DNA from: Bacteroidales bacterium | Lineage (GTDB): Bacteria > Bacteroidota > Bacteroidia > Bacteroidales > Bacteroidaceae | Direction of reading: 5' to 3' | DNA: 45,126 bases | Assembly (NCBI GenBank): GCA_012517855.1 | Contig: JAAYUD010000026.1 | Span: 1-45,126 of the forward strand | Shown here: piece by piece, positions 43,657 to 45,126 of the stretch | Layout of the letters: each line of letters starts with the position of its first letter | How positions within the stretch are numbered: position 1 is the stretch's first letter | Translations under genes and position numbers: made by a program | Notes under the pieces: generated by a model | Databases searched by the model: none | Seen by the model: the letters and a program-made list of their open reading frames with translations, nothing else | What the model was told of the DNA's origin: nothing

Positions 43657-44963
43657 AATATTACAGCACAAATCAAAAGGCGCCATCTGCTTCGCTCGAA
43701 GAAGCAGTAGTAAAAGGATTGGCATCAGACCGTGGACTGTATATGCCAGAACAAATCGAACAGTTGCCCTCTTCTTTTTTCGAAGAGATAGACAAACTTT
43801 CATTTCAAGAGATCTCTTATCGAGTAGCTGATGCTTTCTTCGGAGAAGACGTCCCGGCAGAGATATTAAAAGAGATCGTTTACGATACCCTCTCTTTCGA
43901 CACGCCACTGGTTCCGGTAAGTGATCACATTTATTCACTCGAATTATTTCATGGGCCGACATTGGCTTTCAAAGATGTAGGAGCACGTTTTATGGCTCGC
44001 CTACTCTCATACTTCATCAGAAAAGAAGGGAAAAAACAAGTCAACGTACTGGTAGCTACTTCGGGCGACACAGGTAGCGCCGTAGCCAATGGCTTTCTCG
44101 GCGTAGAAGGGATACACGTTTATGTGCTTTATCCAAAAGGAAAAGTGAGCGAAATACAAGAGAAACAGTTCACCACCCTGGGGCAAAATATTACGGCACT
44201 CGAAATAGACGGTAATTTCGACAATTGTCAAGCGCTCGTCAAAGGAGCCTTCATGGACAAAGAGCTTAATGAAAGACTCACCTTAACATCCGCCAATTCC
44301 ATTAACGTGGCCCGTTTTCTGCCCCAAGCGTTCTACTACTTTTATGGCTACGCCCAACTCAAAAAAGCTGGGAAAGCCGATGATCATATCGTTGTATGCG
44401 TACCTAGCGGCAACTTCGGCAATATCACTGCTGCACTCTTTGGCAAAGGGATGGGACTTCCTATCTCAAGATTCATCGCAGCCAACAACCGCAATGATAT
44501 ATTTTATCAATATCTAAAGACCGGTGAATATAAACCGCGTCCTTCTATCACAACAGTGGCAAACGCAATGGATGTAGGAGATCCCAGTAATTTTGCTCGA
44601 ATAATCGATTTATACCAGCATTCTCATAGCAAAATCGTCAACGATATTTCTGGAGCCACTTATACCGACGATGAAATTTGCGAAACGGTACACAACACAT
44701 GGCAACAATACCAGTATCTGCTCGACCCTCATGGAGCTTGTGCTTATCGTGCTCTTTGCGAAGGATTAAGGCCAAACGAAACAGGTTTTTTCATAGAGAC
44801 AGCTCACCCCGCTAAGTTTTTGCAAACAATCGAAACGATTATAGGTGAAAAAATAAAAATACCGACACGCTTACAATCGTTTATGGCAGGCACCAAGCAA
44901 TCTATTCCACTTTCTTCAGAATTTGCAGACTTTAAAGATTTTCTTTTGAAAGAAACACGATAA
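43653..44963 (+). CDS. thrC: Threonine synthase
   Basis: This 436-residue PLP enzyme turns O-phosphohomoserine into threonine. The PLP lysine is Lys107 in PTLAFKDVGARFMARLL, and the glycine-rich phosphate-binding loop is VATSGDTGSAVANGF (about 134-148). Further landmarks are SANSINVARFLPQAFYYFYG and VPSGNFGNITAALFGKGMGLP. Its ATG overlaps the stop of the homoserine kinase gene (ATGA), so the two are coupled. It ends the three-gene operon. Length and order fit the family of about 430 residues. The call is certain. Confidence 0.98.
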   Translation: MKYYSTNQKAPSASLEEAVVKGLASDRGLYMPEQIEQLPSSFFEEIDKLSFQEISYRVADAFFGEDVPAEILKEIVYDTLSFDTPLVPVSDHIYSLELFHGPTLAFKDVGARFMARLLSYFIRKEGKKQVNVLVATSGDTGSAVANGFLGVEGIHVYVLYPKGKVSEIQEKQFTTLGQNITALEIDGNFDNCQALVKGAFMDKELNERLTLTSANSINVARFLPQAFYYFYGYAQLKKAGKADDHIVVCVPSGNFGNITAALFGKGMGLPISRFIAANNRNDIFYQYLKTGEYKPRPSITTVANAMDVGDPSNFARIIDLYQHSHSKIVNDISGATYTDDEICETVHNTWQQYQYLLDPHGACAYRALCEGLRPNETGFFIETAHPAKFLQTIETIIGEKIKIPTRLQSFMAGTKQSIPLSSEFADFKDFLLKETR

Positions 44964-44974
44964 ATTCAGAGATT

Positions 44975-45029
44975 CTTGCCATATCTTTCTCGTGTTATGG
45001 CAGCGATATACAGAAGTAATTATGGCAAG
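44975..45029 (+). terminator. Inverted repeat after thrC
   Basis: CTTGCCATA (44975-44983) pairs with TATGGCAAG (45021-45029) across 37 bases. It starts 11 bases after the thrC stop. A second small pair, GGAAGTC (45034-45040) with GACTTCC (45049-45055), follows. Either may be part of the operon's 3' end. Confidence 0.4.
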
Positions 45030-45085
45030 ATACGGAAGTCACCACAAGGACTTCCATACCTTGTCCCGATGACATAAGGACGTGG

Positions 45086-45113
45086 CTTGCGACTCACGGG
45101 CGTGAGTCGCAAG
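45086..45113 (+). terminator. Perfect 13-bp hairpin near the window end
   Basis: CTTGCGACTCACG (45086-45098) and CGTGAGTCGCAAG (45101-45113) are exact complements with a 2-base loop, and TTTCAT follows. It may end the thr operon transcript about 120 bases after thrC. Confidence 0.6.
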
Positions 45114-45126
45114 TTTCATAAGGGAG

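Overview
The window looks like chromosomal DNA of a gut-type Bacteroidales bacterium, most likely Bacteroides or a close relative. The evidence is a SusC/SusD outer-membrane system driven by an ECF sigma factor and a FecR-type anti-sigma factor, many lipoprotein signal peptides, rpsF-rpsR-rplI ribosomal gene order, a phosphoglycerate-mutase-like enzyme in the homoserine kinase position of the threonine operon, and repeated promoter boxes of the Bacteroides form TTTG-N19-TAnnTTTG. I see no tRNA, rRNA, intact insertion sequence, prophage or CRISPR array.

Layout. (1) 1-10686 is a glycan-degradation neighbourhood. It holds the 3' part of a GH2 enzyme, a decayed GH43 remnant, a possibly shortened AraC regulator, a TonB-receptor-like barrel protein, a secreted glutaminase-family protein, a lipoprotein aldose 1-epimerase and a DUF1680/GH127-type enzyme. 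This suggests use of arabinose- or galactose-containing plant glycans. (2) 10687-11800 is non-coding, with hairpins and apparently decayed coding fragments. (3) 11801-22782 is a minus-strand signalling and uptake locus: ECF sigma, FecR, SusC with an STN signalling domain, SusD, DUF4843 lipoprotein, PKD-like lipoprotein and a secreted thioredoxin-fold protein. No glycosidase is attached. (4) 23298-24894 encodes three small membrane proteins, one a clear CPBP-family protein and one a degenerate relative. (5) 24895-25846 is a repeat-rich, gene-free stretch.

(6) From 25847 onward the content is mostly core genome: rplI, rpsR and rpsF; MarR and GNAT genes; a translationally coupled operon of an amino-sugar-kinase-like/RapZ-C fusion, a nucleotidyltransferase and a TPR protein; an AsmA-like/GT51 glycosyltransferase; lpxH; a MIP18-family gene; an operon of radA, an FAD oxidoreductase and a LuxR regulator; ansA; and the threonine operon thrA / homoserine kinase / thrC, which ends near the window edge.

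The most notable unannotated element is a 22-residue leader ORF at 39776-39844 upstream of thrA. It contains four Thr codons, one of each kind, and six Met codons, next to short inverted repeats, which suggests an attenuator sensing the two end products of homoserine. Other points of interest are a promoter-terminator unit with no ORF (33476-33576), the RapZ-C fusion, the CPBP pair, and two families of inverted repeats between the CPBP genes and the ribosomal operon. All assignments come from reading the sequence; no database search was run.
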